This document shows, one piece after another, positions 50,789 through 60,666 of a stretch of 64,000 nucleotides of DNA; the stretch's first letter is position 1; each line of letters opens with the position of its first letter. Source of the stretch: an uncultured Amphritea sp. Its GTDB lineage: Bacteria > Pseudomonadota > Gammaproteobacteria > Pseudomonadales > Balneatricaceae. The stretch lies in assembly GCF_937127095.1 (NCBI RefSeq), contig NZ_CAKZLP010000009.1, forward strand, positions 84,423-148,422, read 5' to 3'. The notes beneath the pieces are model-generated. The model saw only the letters and a list, made by a program, of their open reading frames with translations, had not been told where the DNA came from and made no database searches. The translations under genes and the position numbers were made by a program.

Positions 50789-51348
50789 TCCATAACGCCG
50801 CTGGCATCCAGTATGTCAATCACATCAATAACAGTGGCATCACCTTCAAGCACTCTGATTATTTTATTACCGATGCGGCGATTTTCCTCACCCGCGACCC
50901 GCCCGATAGCCCTGTCCAGTTCATCCGGTAAACGTTCAGACTGACGGTAAAGATCGCGATCAAGCCGATCACCCGGAATGATTTTTTTCTCCCAGCCGGG
51001 AGGTAGATCTCCACCACGCTGCAGTTTCTTTTCTAACCCCTGAGGTATCGATTTCTGCTTATCTTTTTGCGCATTTTTTGGGTGATCTTTGCCTTTATCG
51101 CCCGGCTCATTTTGTTCACGCTGCTGATAGAAGTTGCGAATCCGATATCGTTCATCATCACTATACGTTCGGTGACGAACGGTGTTTTCATACTGATGCT
51201 GGCTTCTCTCTTCAACGGATCGCTCATGGTTCTGGCCGCCGCCGAACGCCCCTTGCGCCGAGTCCTCAGCTTTCTTTGCGGACACAGCAGGTGAAGCAGT
51301 CACAACACAAACGGTAAGCAGAACACTTAATAAAGAGGTTATACGCAT
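50785..51348 (-). CDS. CigR/RcnB-like secreted protein
   Basis: Signal peptide; LPPGWEKKIIPGDRLDRDLYRQSERLPDELDRAIGRVAGEENRRIGNKIIRVLEGDATVIDVIDI. Confidence 0.65.
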   Translation of the reverse strand: MRITSLLSVLLTVCVVTASPAVSAKKAEDSAQGAFGGGQNHERSVEERSQHQYENTVRHRTYSDDERYRIRNFYQQREQNEPGDKGKDHPKNAQKDKQKSIPQGLEKKLQRGGDLPPGWEKKIIPGDRLDRDLYRQSERLPDELDRAIGRVAGEENRRIGNKIIRVLEGDATVIDVIDILDASGVME

Positions 51349-51605
51349 ATTGAAAATCTTCCTATCTATCGATATGGGTTATTTTCGAGTATTCAGAACT
51401 GATGTTAATCATCAATCCTATCCTGAATAAGATAAAGCGGATTATAGTTAACTGTAGCCTACCCGAGCACAGCCATAGGCATCATCACGGTAATAGTCGT
51501 ATTTCTTTCAACCGCCAGACAGTTGTCAACGAATCCTGAGCTGATAACCAACAATGCCTACAATTTAACCGCAGCACCGGACTTAAACAAGCCACAGAGA
51601 TCGTC

Positions 51606-51827
51606 TTAATAGGATGTCCTCAGAGGCCGAAGAACGTCCTCAAGACCATTAAGCTTAACCTCATAGAGAATCTGCAACAGGATACCGATCTCTCCCTCAG
51701 GAAATCCCTTGCCCGCAAACCACACCAGATAGGGTTCCGGCAGATCCACCAGCACCCAGCCCTTGTACTTACCAAAAGGCATTTTCATATTGGCCAGCTT
51801 TTGCAGCCTTTCCGGGGTTATTTCCAT
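51606..51827 (-). CDS. DUF3820-family protein
   Basis: MKMPFGKYKGWVLVDLPEPYLVWFAGKGFPEGEIGILLQILYEVKLNGLEDVL. Confidence 0.88.
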   Translation of the reverse strand: MEITPERLQKLANMKMPFGKYKGWVLVDLPEPYLVWFAGKGFPEGEIGILLQILYEVKLNGLEDVLRPLRTSY

Positions 51828-51997
51828 TCTTATCTCGTTGCCATCAGTTTATGCAGTGAACTGCTCAGGCCTGAACTATACAGTAAATAATTAAGCAAAT
51901 AATTCCAATAGGACAGATCAAACGTTACGATTCAATCTATGCTTCATGCTGCCTTCCCCTAAACCCATAAGCTAATATAGAAAACAGAGAAACAGGG

Positions 51998-52840
51998 ATG
52001 CTACCAAAACGTTCGCCAATACAGCTTAGCCAGATATCAGTCTACCCGATTAAATCGACTGCAGCGATTGACCTCAGTCGCAGCGCGGTTACCTCAATGG
52101 GTTTAGCCTTCGACCGACAATTTGTCCTCTGTGATGCCAACGGCAAATTTATTACCGCCCGAACCCGCCCTCAACTGCTGACGGTACACACAGCGCTACT
52201 GCACAATGGGATGATGATTTCAGCGAGAGATGCTGCGCCGCTGACACTTGTATATGCTGACTTCAGTAGCCGCTACGACAACATCAGCATATGGAAAGAC
52301 AGTATCAGCGCGCTCTACTGTGGCGAACAGGCAGAACAATGGTTCAGTCAATATTTGCAACAGCCCTGTAAACTCTATTTTTTCGGCTCACAATCCAGCC
52401 GCCCGGTCAGTCACAAACCTGACAATCAGGTCGCCTTTGCCGATGGCTACCCACTGCTGCTGATCTCTGAAGCATCGCTTGCCGATCTCAACCAGCGCTG
52501 TAAAAGCACGGTACGAATGGAACAGATGCGGCCCAACCTGGTTGTTAAAAACTGCGATGCCTATGCTGAAGACAGCTGGAAACGGATTAAAATAGGCGAG
52601 GTGGAGTTTGAGGTGGTTAAACCCTGCGGCCGCTGTATTCTGACCACCACCGACCCACTGACGCTGCAACGAAACCCCGACCGGGAGCCGCTGAGCGTGT
52701 TAAAGCGCTATCGCAGAGGCCGTGATGGAGAAGCTCATTTCGGGCAGAATCTAATCCCGCTGAACCAGGGGATTATCAGCCTTAACGATCCGGTAGAGAT
52801 ACTGCAAACCGCTCAGCCCGAAACGTATCCCACTGAATAA
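51998..52840 (+). CDS. MOSC-domain protein (N-terminal MOSC_N beta-barrel)
   Basis: ISVYPIKSTAAIDLSRSAVTSMGLAFDRQFVLCDANGKFITARTRPQL, VEFEVVKPCGRCILTTTDP. Confidence 0.92.
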   Translation: MLPKRSPIQLSQISVYPIKSTAAIDLSRSAVTSMGLAFDRQFVLCDANGKFITARTRPQLLTVHTALLHNGMMISARDAAPLTLVYADFSSRYDNISIWKDSISALYCGEQAEQWFSQYLQQPCKLYFFGSQSSRPVSHKPDNQVAFADGYPLLLISEASLADLNQRCKSTVRMEQMRPNLVVKNCDAYAEDSWKRIKIGEVEFEVVKPCGRCILTTTDPLTLQRNPDREPLSVLKRYRRGRDGEAHFGQNLIPLNQGIISLNDPVEILQTAQPETYPTE

Positions 52841-52853
52841 AAGCCCCTGTCTG

Positions 52854-54794
52854 TTAACACTGCAGCACCGTGAGCAGCTCATGGCTGATCTCTGCACTCT
52901 CTGAATCGACTAATTGTTGCAGCTGTTGCCGGGCTTTTTCAGCGCCTTTTAACTGCAACCCAACGCCAGCAGTGGAAATCCCACGTAACATAACAGCAGC
53001 ATGGGTTCCGCTGACTTTATCCCGGTTATGGCCGAGTCGTTGCAACTGTAAATCGAAGTGTTGCCAGAAGCGGCACAGATCAGCTGTTGCTCCGAAGCTG
53101 GTACCTAACCAGTCAATATCTGTACTGCCCTGCTCTACAGCCCGTAAAAGAGCACTGCCAATCCCCTGGCGCTGCAGTTTTGGATGAACCGCAATGCGCA
53201 TCACCCGCAACCCCCTACATCGCGCCGCTTCAGGGATATGACAATGGGCCAGCAGTGTCTGTGGAATCAACTGTCCTTTGGGACGCCGGGAACCATCCGT
53301 AATCGCTTTAGCAAGCTCCGGGGCTATCGGCCCCTCATACGCCAGTAATGCTGTTGCAACCAGCAGTGATTCGCCCGCTTGTTCTATAAACCCGGCCCAT
53401 ACTTCAATATTAGGACTGTCCAGCAAAATACGCAGATCCCCGGGCGAAGTGCGGTAGTGAGCGAGAATCAGAAGACCAAATAGTTGCTTCATCATGGCGA
53501 CATCGCCCACCAGCAGATCGCGATCCAGTTTTCTATAACTCACCGCTTTAGAATCCAGTGTCTCCGCCACCAGATCTGCAGGCTCAGCATCCAGCAATAA
53601 AGCCCGGTAGCTAAAACGTTCCAGAGGATCCCCTTCAGCCCAGCGCACAGGCTGCTGCATACGCAACAACGTCCGTTCAGGCACCTTGCGGTCGAGATGG
53701 GGCAGAAAACGCACCGCAAAGCCCTGTCCGGTCCCCTCATAGCCATGCAGGGTTGAAGCGAAGATAACCCGCGGGTACTCCAACAAACTTAACAGGACCG
53801 GAGCAGGAATCGCAGCAGCCTCATCAACGAGTAACAAATCGGCATCCGGGCACTGCTGCGACAACTGATCGGGCAACATAAATCGCAACCGGCTTTGCCC
53901 TAGTTGCCAGCAATCCTTGCCACAGACAAGTCGCTCAGCGGGCAACAAAGACTCCAACATCGATATAACAGCCTGCACAGCTCCCCGTGAGGGTGCGGTA
54001 AGGATGACCTCAAGGTTTTTGCCTGGTCTTTTGGCGGTTTGCGTGACAGTTCCGTGCTGTACTAAACCATTATTCATCAATGTAGCAGAGAGAATCCCCA
54101 ACGCCGCACTTTTCCCCCGCCCCCGATCAGCGGTGAGCACGTGAACCATCCGCGGCTGATGCATACTACCAAGACAGCGGCTAACAACCCGTTGCTGATC
54201 TGCTGTTCTGAAAGGTACGGCAAGCGTTGTAATCTCCGCCTTATCGTGGAGATCCTGAAGCTGATTAGCAAATCCTGAAAGATCCGGACAGGGTTCATTC
54301 TCAGCGAAATGGACCAGTTCACAATCGGTAGCAATAACGTTCTGCAAGTGACGGACAAAGCGACGACCAACATCCGCTGTACTGAACGGCTCCACGGCGA
54401 TGTGATGATACTCGGGGTCATCAAATGCCTGCCACTCTGATAGCGGAGGCGTTATAAGAACGAACAAGCCCCCGGCAATCAGGGTTCCAACAACCTGACC
54501 AAAACCGTTTGGGTTAAACCCGCTCCAGCAATCGAAGACGATAAAATCACTCTCCTGCCCCAGCAATTGATGGGCCTGCTTCGCACTGACCGGTTTAAGC
54601 AATACCGGAGGATCCAGACCTACACCGGGCTCACCGATCCAGAACACCCGAGCCTGCAGATCAATCAGATGGGTAATCTGTTGCTGACACCACTCCCGGC
54701 CTCCGCTCAGCACTACCAGCTGACGCCATCCTCTATGACGGGCAACCCTCAATAAAGTCTCAATATTTTCATCAACCGGGTGTATGCTGCTCAC
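52854..54794 (-). CDS. tmcA: tRNA(Met) cytidine acetyltransferase
   Basis: VLTADRGRGKSAALGI, LLLVDEAAAIPAPVL, FASTLHGYEGTGQGFAVRFL, LRVMRIAVHPKLQRQGIGSALL. Confidence 0.93.
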   Translation of the reverse strand: MSSIHPVDENIETLLRVARHRGWRQLVVLSGGREWCQQQITHLIDLQARVFWIGEPGVGLDPPVLLKPVSAKQAHQLLGQESDFIVFDCWSGFNPNGFGQVVGTLIAGGLFVLITPPLSEWQAFDDPEYHHIAVEPFSTADVGRRFVRHLQNVIATDCELVHFAENEPCPDLSGFANQLQDLHDKAEITTLAVPFRTADQQRVVSRCLGSMHQPRMVHVLTADRGRGKSAALGILSATLMNNGLVQHGTVTQTAKRPGKNLEVILTAPSRGAVQAVISMLESLLPAERLVCGKDCWQLGQSRLRFMLPDQLSQQCPDADLLLVDEAAAIPAPVLLSLLEYPRVIFASTLHGYEGTGQGFAVRFLPHLDRKVPERTLLRMQQPVRWAEGDPLERFSYRALLLDAEPADLVAETLDSKAVSYRKLDRDLLVGDVAMMKQLFGLLILAHYRTSPGDLRILLDSPNIEVWAGFIEQAGESLLVATALLAYEGPIAPELAKAITDGSRRPKGQLIPQTLLAHCHIPEAARCRGLRVMRIAVHPKLQRQGIGSALLRAVEQGSTDIDWLGTSFGATADLCRFWQHFDLQLQRLGHNRDKVSGTHAAVMLRGISTAGVGLQLKGAEKARQQLQQLVDSESAEISHELLTVLQC

Positions 54795-54950
54795 TGTTTT
54801 ACCCTTAATTTCACCAGCATTGAATTTTACACGCTAGCTGTGTCAGGGTATAAGGAAATAGGGAGAAAACTGTATGGAGGCGATAGCATCAGCATGACAA
54901 TACAACACAGACTTTTACGACACTGGCTTTTAAGAGCATGGGTATAACCG

Positions 54951-56372
54951 ATGCGCTCTGACTTATGCCTTGTTATGGATCAGGGTAGCCATAGCTGTCG
55001 AGCGATGGTTTTTGACCGCTTCGGCAACTGCCTGAGCCGGGGACAAGTACAGGTAAAAAACCAGTATACGCCGCCCAACCGCGTTGAGCAGCAACCTCAG
55101 GCTGTACTCATTTCACTGAAGCGCGCTGCGCTCGAAGCGATTAGCAATCTGAAACGCGAAGACCGCTCCAACCTGAGAACAGCCGCCCTGATTACACAAC
55201 GCTCCAGTGTGCTCTGCTGGGATGCGGATAACGGTCAACCGCTGACACCGGTGATCAGCGGGCAGGACCGGCGTGGACTCCATTACATCGATGAATTGAT
55301 GCCCCTGGCAAGCATGGTTCGCCAACTGACAGGTCTATACCCCAATGCCCACCTGCCTGCGTCGAAGTTGCGCTGGTGTATGGAGCATATGGTGTTTAAT
55401 ACCGCCAAACATCGCGTTCGCGGCGGCCCTGTTGCAGGCTGGCTTATTAAACAGCTACTTCATGAGCACCCTAACCTGGTCGATGGTGTAACGGCTGCCA
55501 GAACCATGCTGTATTCACTCAAAGACCGCGACTGGCACCCGGAACTACTGGACCTGTTTCAGCTGCCGGACTCGCTGCTACCGAAAGTTCGTCCCAATAA
55601 ATTCAACTTTGGCACCCTCAAACTACCAGGCTTTAACCTGCCCCTGAACTATGTCAGCAGTGACGAGGCCTGCGCCCTGTTTGCATTTGGTGAGCCGTCT
55701 CAGGACAACCTGTTTATCAACCTGGGCAGTGGCGGCTTTATGAACCGGGTCCTCACTGAACGGGGGCTGCATCCGCAGGAGCGTATTCTGCATCAACTGA
55801 TTCTCTCAGGGAAACAACCCCTTTACAGTGCCGAAGCCACTATTAACGGAGCAGAGAGCGCGTTGGAATGGGCCTTTGATATCTGCCGCCCGGAAACGCG
55901 AAATATTGATAGATGGGCGGCTAAATGTGCTGATCCCCCCCTGTTTATGAATATGGTCGGCGGTGTCGGCTCACCCTTCTGGCAACCGCTGGACCGTTCC
56001 TGCTGGATAAACGACTGCGACGACCCCAGAGCACGAATGGTGGCAGTCATGGAGAGTATTATTTTCCTGATATGCCGTAATATCAAAGCGATGTCTTCAC
56101 TCCCCCCGGCCAAACAGATCACCATTGCCGGAGGTATTAGCCAGTTAGACTCGCTTTGTCAGGGCGTTGCCGACCTGAGCGGCTTACCAGTGCTGCGTTA
56201 TCAACAGAGCGACATCACCGCGCTCGGAGCCGCCTGGCAGACATTGCCCAACAGTGTGCGAAATATTTTGCCGGAAACAACCTTTAACCCCGAACCCAAC
56301 CCGTCACTGGCAGAGCGCTATCAGTCATGGCTGGAAGCGTTTAACAAACATCTCAGTTCATTGAATGGATAA
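54951..56372 (+). CDS. FGGY-family carbohydrate kinase
   Basis: CLVMDQGSHSCRAMVFDRFGN, TAALITQRSSVLCWDADNGQPLTPVISGQDRR, INGAESALEWAFD, ITIAGGISQLDSLCQGVADLSGLPV. Confidence 0.88.
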   Translation: MRSDLCLVMDQGSHSCRAMVFDRFGNCLSRGQVQVKNQYTPPNRVEQQPQAVLISLKRAALEAISNLKREDRSNLRTAALITQRSSVLCWDADNGQPLTPVISGQDRRGLHYIDELMPLASMVRQLTGLYPNAHLPASKLRWCMEHMVFNTAKHRVRGGPVAGWLIKQLLHEHPNLVDGVTAARTMLYSLKDRDWHPELLDLFQLPDSLLPKVRPNKFNFGTLKLPGFNLPLNYVSSDEACALFAFGEPSQDNLFINLGSGGFMNRVLTERGLHPQERILHQLILSGKQPLYSAEATINGAESALEWAFDICRPETRNIDRWAAKCADPPLFMNMVGGVGSPFWQPLDRSCWINDCDDPRARMVAVMESIIFLICRNIKAMSSLPPAKQITIAGGISQLDSLCQGVADLSGLPVLRYQQSDITALGAAWQTLPNSVRNILPETTFNPEPNPSLAERYQSWLEAFNKHLSSLNG

Positions 56373-56420
56373 CTCAGCAGGGTTCAAATGACCCAAGCAC
56401 AGCACAGGTGCCTGTCTGCA

Positions 56421-56447
56421 AAAAAAGCCTGCGAAATGCAGGCTTCA
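56421..56447 (-). terminator. intrinsic terminator of the degenerate-GGDEF gene
   Basis: Minus strand AGCCTGC-ATTTC-GCAGGCTTTTTT. Confidence 0.75.
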
Positions 56448-56485
56448 TTGTATCAATCTGGTTATATCAATCCAGCTGTATAAGT

Positions 56486-57448
56486 CTAGTTAGAAAAGGT
56501 TACCGGGATATCACGAGGGTCCTCTGTTCTGGCTCGCACCAGCCCGCCTCCATTTTGAACGGCTTCATTCAATGCGGCTTCCGTTTGCTGCAGAATGTTC
56601 TCAGCGGTCAGCTGCGCAGAGGGCTGCAGGGTACTGGTGCCAATGCTGACACTCAACGGATACCCAGCCACTTCGATATCATGCATATCGCGACAAAGAC
56701 GATCTGCCAACACCGGTGACTGCTCATTGGTTGCCGGCAACACCATCGCAAAACGGCTGTTGCCTATCCGGGCGGCCATATCACCGGGGCGTGAAATAGC
56801 ACCTTTCAGAACCTCAGCAACTAAACCCGCCTGTTGGTCAGCAAAATTTACAGGAAGTTGTTCAGCATCAACCTTATCAATTTCAATCAGCATCAATGTC
56901 AGAGGGCTAAATTCCCGCACTGCCCGGCGGCATTCGGTTGACAGCACCTGATTAAAATGTCGCCCATTCGCCAGCCCTGTGAGCTCATCAGTTAAGGTCA
57001 CCGATGCGAGTTTTTCCTGGCTTTGTTTAAGTTCAAGTTCTTTATGTTCAAGCACTTTATGCAGCTGCCGGGCACGCACAGCCATACCCACCCCCATGCC
57101 GAGCATGACAAAGGTGAGCCCGCCCCCCATCAACGCGATAAACAGAGGCAGATAGGTGTGATGACTGGCAACAATAGGATCAGCCAGGCGATAAAACTCT
57201 TCTTCGGCCAGCTCCTTCTGTGGACCATACACTGACCAAAGGGTATCGATATCTTTTGCCTTACCCGCCAATTCATAATTAACATCGTCGACCCGGTGCT
57301 CAATCGCCAGTCGAATAGCCTGAACCGCGACCCGTTCTTCATAGGAACGGATGCCGATAAACAGAGCTGCAAAAACCAGAATTGAAACCACCAGAGTCAC
57401 AATGGTCTGAATCCGTCCCCGGATTTCAGTCTGCCTGGTATCTATCAC
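56486..57448 (-). CDS. GGDEF-like membrane protein with degenerate active site
   Basis: TLTDELTGLANGRHFNQVLSTECRRA conserved, but the GGDEF position reads IGNSRFAMVLPA. Confidence 0.85.
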   Translation of the reverse strand: MIDTRQTEIRGRIQTIVTLVVSILVFAALFIGIRSYEERVAVQAIRLAIEHRVDDVNYELAGKAKDIDTLWSVYGPQKELAEEEFYRLADPIVASHHTYLPLFIALMGGGLTFVMLGMGVGMAVRARQLHKVLEHKELELKQSQEKLASVTLTDELTGLANGRHFNQVLSTECRRAVREFSPLTLMLIEIDKVDAEQLPVNFADQQAGLVAEVLKGAISRPGDMAARIGNSRFAMVLPATNEQSPVLADRLCRDMHDIEVAGYPLSVSIGTSTLQPSAQLTAENILQQTEAALNEAVQNGGGLVRARTEDPRDIPVTFSN

Positions 57449-57517
57449 TTTCTCATTCCTTTAATCACACCCATGTTTCTGTTTAGTAAATACTTTTTTG
57501 TGGTTTGATGCAAATAT

Positions 57518-58123
57518 CTACTGCCCATAACGTTTATGAGGCTGATTCAGGTAGGCCAACTCTTCCGGAGTCGATGAACGCCCCAGAATCTTATTGCGAT
57601 AGGGAAACCGGCCAAAACGGACAATCAGATTTCGGTGCTCATGAGCAAAATCCAGCGCATTGTCGATATGGTGTCGGTGTTCCCGGGGAGTGGTACATAA
57701 CATTCCCTCTATCTGGGCGACACACAGATTCTGTGCGCTAATATCTTCAGCATGCTCTAAGGGCATATAAAAAAACAACTTTTCACTGCCCTCAAGGGCG
57801 GTATCATGGCCGATATCAATACCTTCGCGGCACAATTGCTCGGCCCGGGCGTCACCGGAAAAAGCATCCGCAGATCCGCGGTAAATACTTCGGGTGAACT
57901 GATCTAAGAGGATGATCAGCGCCAGCCGTCCTCTCGGCTGCCCGGCCCAGTCATCCAACTGCCCCCAGATCGCCTGTCGAACCTGATGTCCAAACAACTC
58001 CCCGAGTTGTCGATCCATCGCCTCATCCCCAAACCACCAAAGCGACTTTCGATTGGTGACCGGAAACCCCTGCTCCAATGTTCCAAACCAGAATTGCAGG
58101 ATCTCTTCAATATCCTCAGTCAT
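57518..58123 (-). CDS. DUF924-family protein
   Basis: EEILQFWFGTLEQ ... LIILLDQFTRSIYRGSADAFSGDARAEQLCREGIDIGHD. Confidence 0.92.
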   Translation of the reverse strand: MTEDIEEILQFWFGTLEQGFPVTNRKSLWWFGDEAMDRQLGELFGHQVRQAIWGQLDDWAGQPRGRLALIILLDQFTRSIYRGSADAFSGDARAEQLCREGIDIGHDTALEGSEKLFFYMPLEHAEDISAQNLCVAQIEGMLCTTPREHRHHIDNALDFAHEHRNLIVRFGRFPYRNKILGRSSTPEELAYLNQPHKRYGQ

Positions 58124-58333
58124 AACAACACTCCGTTAAGCACAGCGAACAACTCACCTATTATAGAAGAGAAGCGCATACTACGCTGATGCTGTCGTTA
58201 CTCTACCCACCACTGGGATCAAACAATTTAACTTTTATATAGATAAAATCTGTTTTAGTCTGAACCTTATGAAAATAAACCACTCTTTCTTAATAGTTGC
58301 AAAAGTCTGATCATCCTTTCTAACGGGGGAACA

Positions 58334-59128
58334 ATGCGGAACTTTCTGATCTTAATCATAGTGGCTGTGGCTGGTGTTGCAGGTTATCTCTATCTCAACC
58401 AGACTCAGCCTGAGCAAACCCTCAACACTCCGAAGGTTGAACAGGACGAGCTGTCGAAAATAGCCGTGCAACGGCAAATCGATAAAGCACAGGCACAGCG
58501 TCATATCGAGAACTTAACCGCTGAGCCAGAACAGGCAATAGAGATCCATAAGGCAAACAACTTCGTCACCCAGGATCAGTTACTCAAACTACCCACTGAC
58601 CTGGCGACAGCGATTGCGGCGACCGAAGCAGTAAACGACGGCAGTGCTACGACTTATGGTATCAATCTGGAAAAAATCGGCGGCTCAGTGCAGCCGCAGC
58701 ACAAAGCAGTACCTGCCAGCCAGCTACCCCAAGCCGATCAGATAAGACTGAAAGAGTTGCTCAACAACCCGGACAATCCTGCTGGCACCCTATTCTATAT
58801 TCATGGCGTCAGTAACTCTGACAATCAGGGTTTGTGGGGCATCATTCAGAGTGGTCTGATTGATACGTTTGCTAAGGGGATACAGTTGAAAGCCCAACTG
58901 ATCAGTGCAGATATCCCTGAGCAGGCAGATGAACGACTGCCCAACAGCACCAGTTCCTTTCTGGGTTCTATACTGGACAAAAAAGTAAAAGATACCTACG
59001 TCTACAACTATCATAAAGGGATTCTCGGGCAAAACCCGAATATTATTACCCCCGGGCAGGAGCTGATTGTTGTCACTTTCAATCCGGATGAGCTGATAGA
59101 GATCTATAATCACTTCGCCCATCACTAA
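58334..59128 (+). CDS. membrane-anchored hypothetical protein
   Basis: N-terminal TM MRNFLILIIVAVAGVAGYLYL; conserved-looking C-terminal GTLFYIHGVSNSDNQGLWGIIQSGLIDTFAKGI. Confidence 0.7.
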   Translation: MRNFLILIIVAVAGVAGYLYLNQTQPEQTLNTPKVEQDELSKIAVQRQIDKAQAQRHIENLTAEPEQAIEIHKANNFVTQDQLLKLPTDLATAIAATEAVNDGSATTYGINLEKIGGSVQPQHKAVPASQLPQADQIRLKELLNNPDNPAGTLFYIHGVSNSDNQGLWGIIQSGLIDTFAKGIQLKAQLISADIPEQADERLPNSTSSFLGSILDKKVKDTYVYNYHKGILGQNPNIITPGQELIVVTFNPDELIEIYNHFAHH

Positions 59129-59143
59129 AGACAGGAGTCGGAC

Positions 59144-59761
59144 ATGATCGATCTTTATACCTGGGGAACACCCAACGGCCGAAAAGTATCTATTATGCTG
59201 GAAGCGACGGCACTCCCATACAGGGTTCATCCGATCAATATTCTGGCAGGGGATCAGTTTAAACCCGACTTCCTGGCCATTAGCCCGAACAATAAAATTC
59301 CGGCTATAACCGATCATGAAGGCCCTGGCGGCAAAGCGATCCAGCTATTCGAAAGTGGTGCAATACTGCTCTATCTGGCGGAAAAAACCGGCAATTTCAT
59401 ACCAACAGACTCGGTAAAAAGGCTGGAATGTCTGCAATGGCTCATGTGGCAGATTGGCGGTTTTGGCCCCATGCTCGGTCAGGCTCATCATTTCAATCGT
59501 TTTGCTAACGAAAAGATCCCCTATGCGATCAATCGCTATAGCGAAGAAAGCCAGCGCCTCTGGGGCGTGCTGAATAATCAGCTCGATGGCCATGCGTTTA
59601 TTGTTGATCTTGATCTAAGTATCGCCGATTTTGCCATCTATCCCTGGGCCTGCCGCTATGAATGGCAGGAAATTGAACTCGAAGCGTTCCCCAATGTGAA
59701 AGGCTGGATGGAGCGGATGGCTAACATTGAGTTTGTTCAACGGGGTATGGCGGTACCTTAG
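59144..59761 (+). CDS. glutathione S-transferase family protein
   Basis: IDLYTWGTPNGRKVSIMLEATALPYRVHPINILAGDQFKPDFLAISPNNKIPAITDHEGPGGKAIQLFESGAILLYLAEKTG. Confidence 0.94.
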   Translation: MIDLYTWGTPNGRKVSIMLEATALPYRVHPINILAGDQFKPDFLAISPNNKIPAITDHEGPGGKAIQLFESGAILLYLAEKTGNFIPTDSVKRLECLQWLMWQIGGFGPMLGQAHHFNRFANEKIPYAINRYSEESQRLWGVLNNQLDGHAFIVDLDLSIADFAIYPWACRYEWQEIELEAFPNVKGWMERMANIEFVQRGMAVP

Positions 59762-59776
59762 GCAGGTTTCGCTGCT

Positions 59777-59811
59777 TAACACTAGAACCTTAACACTAAC
59801 ACTTTAACACT
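59777..59811. repeat. TTAACACT short-repeat cluster
   Basis: cttaacactagaaccttaacactaacactttaacact. Confidence 0.7.
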
Positions 59812-59823
59812 CGCTATAGCTCC

Positions 59824-60666
59824 TCAGCACTCCAGACCAAAGCGCCGCAGCTGACGGGGAAGCAACTCCTCAAGATTATTGAGGTCGTCCTCCTGTAGCT
59901 CAATAACATCGAGATTGTTCGATTGGTATAGCGCTTTCTTACGCATCTTATCGGCCAGGTAGGAAGGGTCATTTTCACTGCCCCAAAACTCAATATAGAG
60001 GCGTATCTGAGGCAGGTAAAAATCTGCCTTGGCTGACTCGTTTACCGGCAAGACTTTATCACAGGCGTGGATGATCCCCGCAAGATACAACCAGTTATCT
60101 ATCTTTACCTCCGCCTCTGAACGCAGCAGATGGCCATCCATCGCACAGCAACCACTATGATGCTGAACCTCGGCAAGGTGGAGATTAAACTGCCTCAGCG
60201 TACGCTTGAACGACCGGTTTTCAGTCAGCGCTTTCGGCCATGACACATAGGGAATAGCGGTGTGCGGGTCCTCTTTCTGAATGCCGCCCTGAGCCAGACC
60301 GCTCTGCGTCAGCTGCCATCCTTTTAACCAGGGTTTTATCCAACCCAGCTCTGCCAATAGCTGGTTGATTCGCGCAGCCGCAAGACCTGTTTTTAAACCC
60401 AGCCCTTTAGCACCAGTGTACTGGTCTTCAGCATTCACCAGGGCGCGGTGCTCAGTAACACTCTCTGGCCAGACAATGTAACGCCCATAACGATCACTAT
60501 CCCGATAGCTACCCTGCTCGAACTCGCCTTTGGCGGTCAGTTGCCACTGATCCTGCTCGCGCCTGATCCAGCCCAGCGCCTCCAGCTCGGTAAACATCTG
60601 CCGACTACTCTTACCCAGCGTTTTCGCCAGCACCGAAGTCGATATCTTGTTGCTCTCGTTGATCAT
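59824..60666 (-). CDS. duplicated winged-helix plus PD-(D/E)XK-like nuclease-fold protein
   Basis: Two N-terminal repeats (LGWIRREQDQWQLTAKGEFEQG...YIVWPES / LGWIKPWLKGWQLTQSGLAQGG...YVSWPKA) and C-terminal RSEAEVKIDNWLYLAGI...KADFYLPQIRLYIEFWG...KKALYQSNNLDVIELQEDDLNNLEELL. Confidence 0.7.
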   Translation of the reverse strand: MINESNKISTSVLAKTLGKSSRQMFTELEALGWIRREQDQWQLTAKGEFEQGSYRDSDRYGRYIVWPESVTEHRALVNAEDQYTGAKGLGLKTGLAAARINQLLAELGWIKPWLKGWQLTQSGLAQGGIQKEDPHTAIPYVSWPKALTENRSFKRTLRQFNLHLAEVQHHSGCCAMDGHLLRSEAEVKIDNWLYLAGIIHACDKVLPVNESAKADFYLPQIRLYIEFWGSENDPSYLADKMRKKALYQSNNLDVIELQEDDLNNLEELLPRQLRRFGLEC

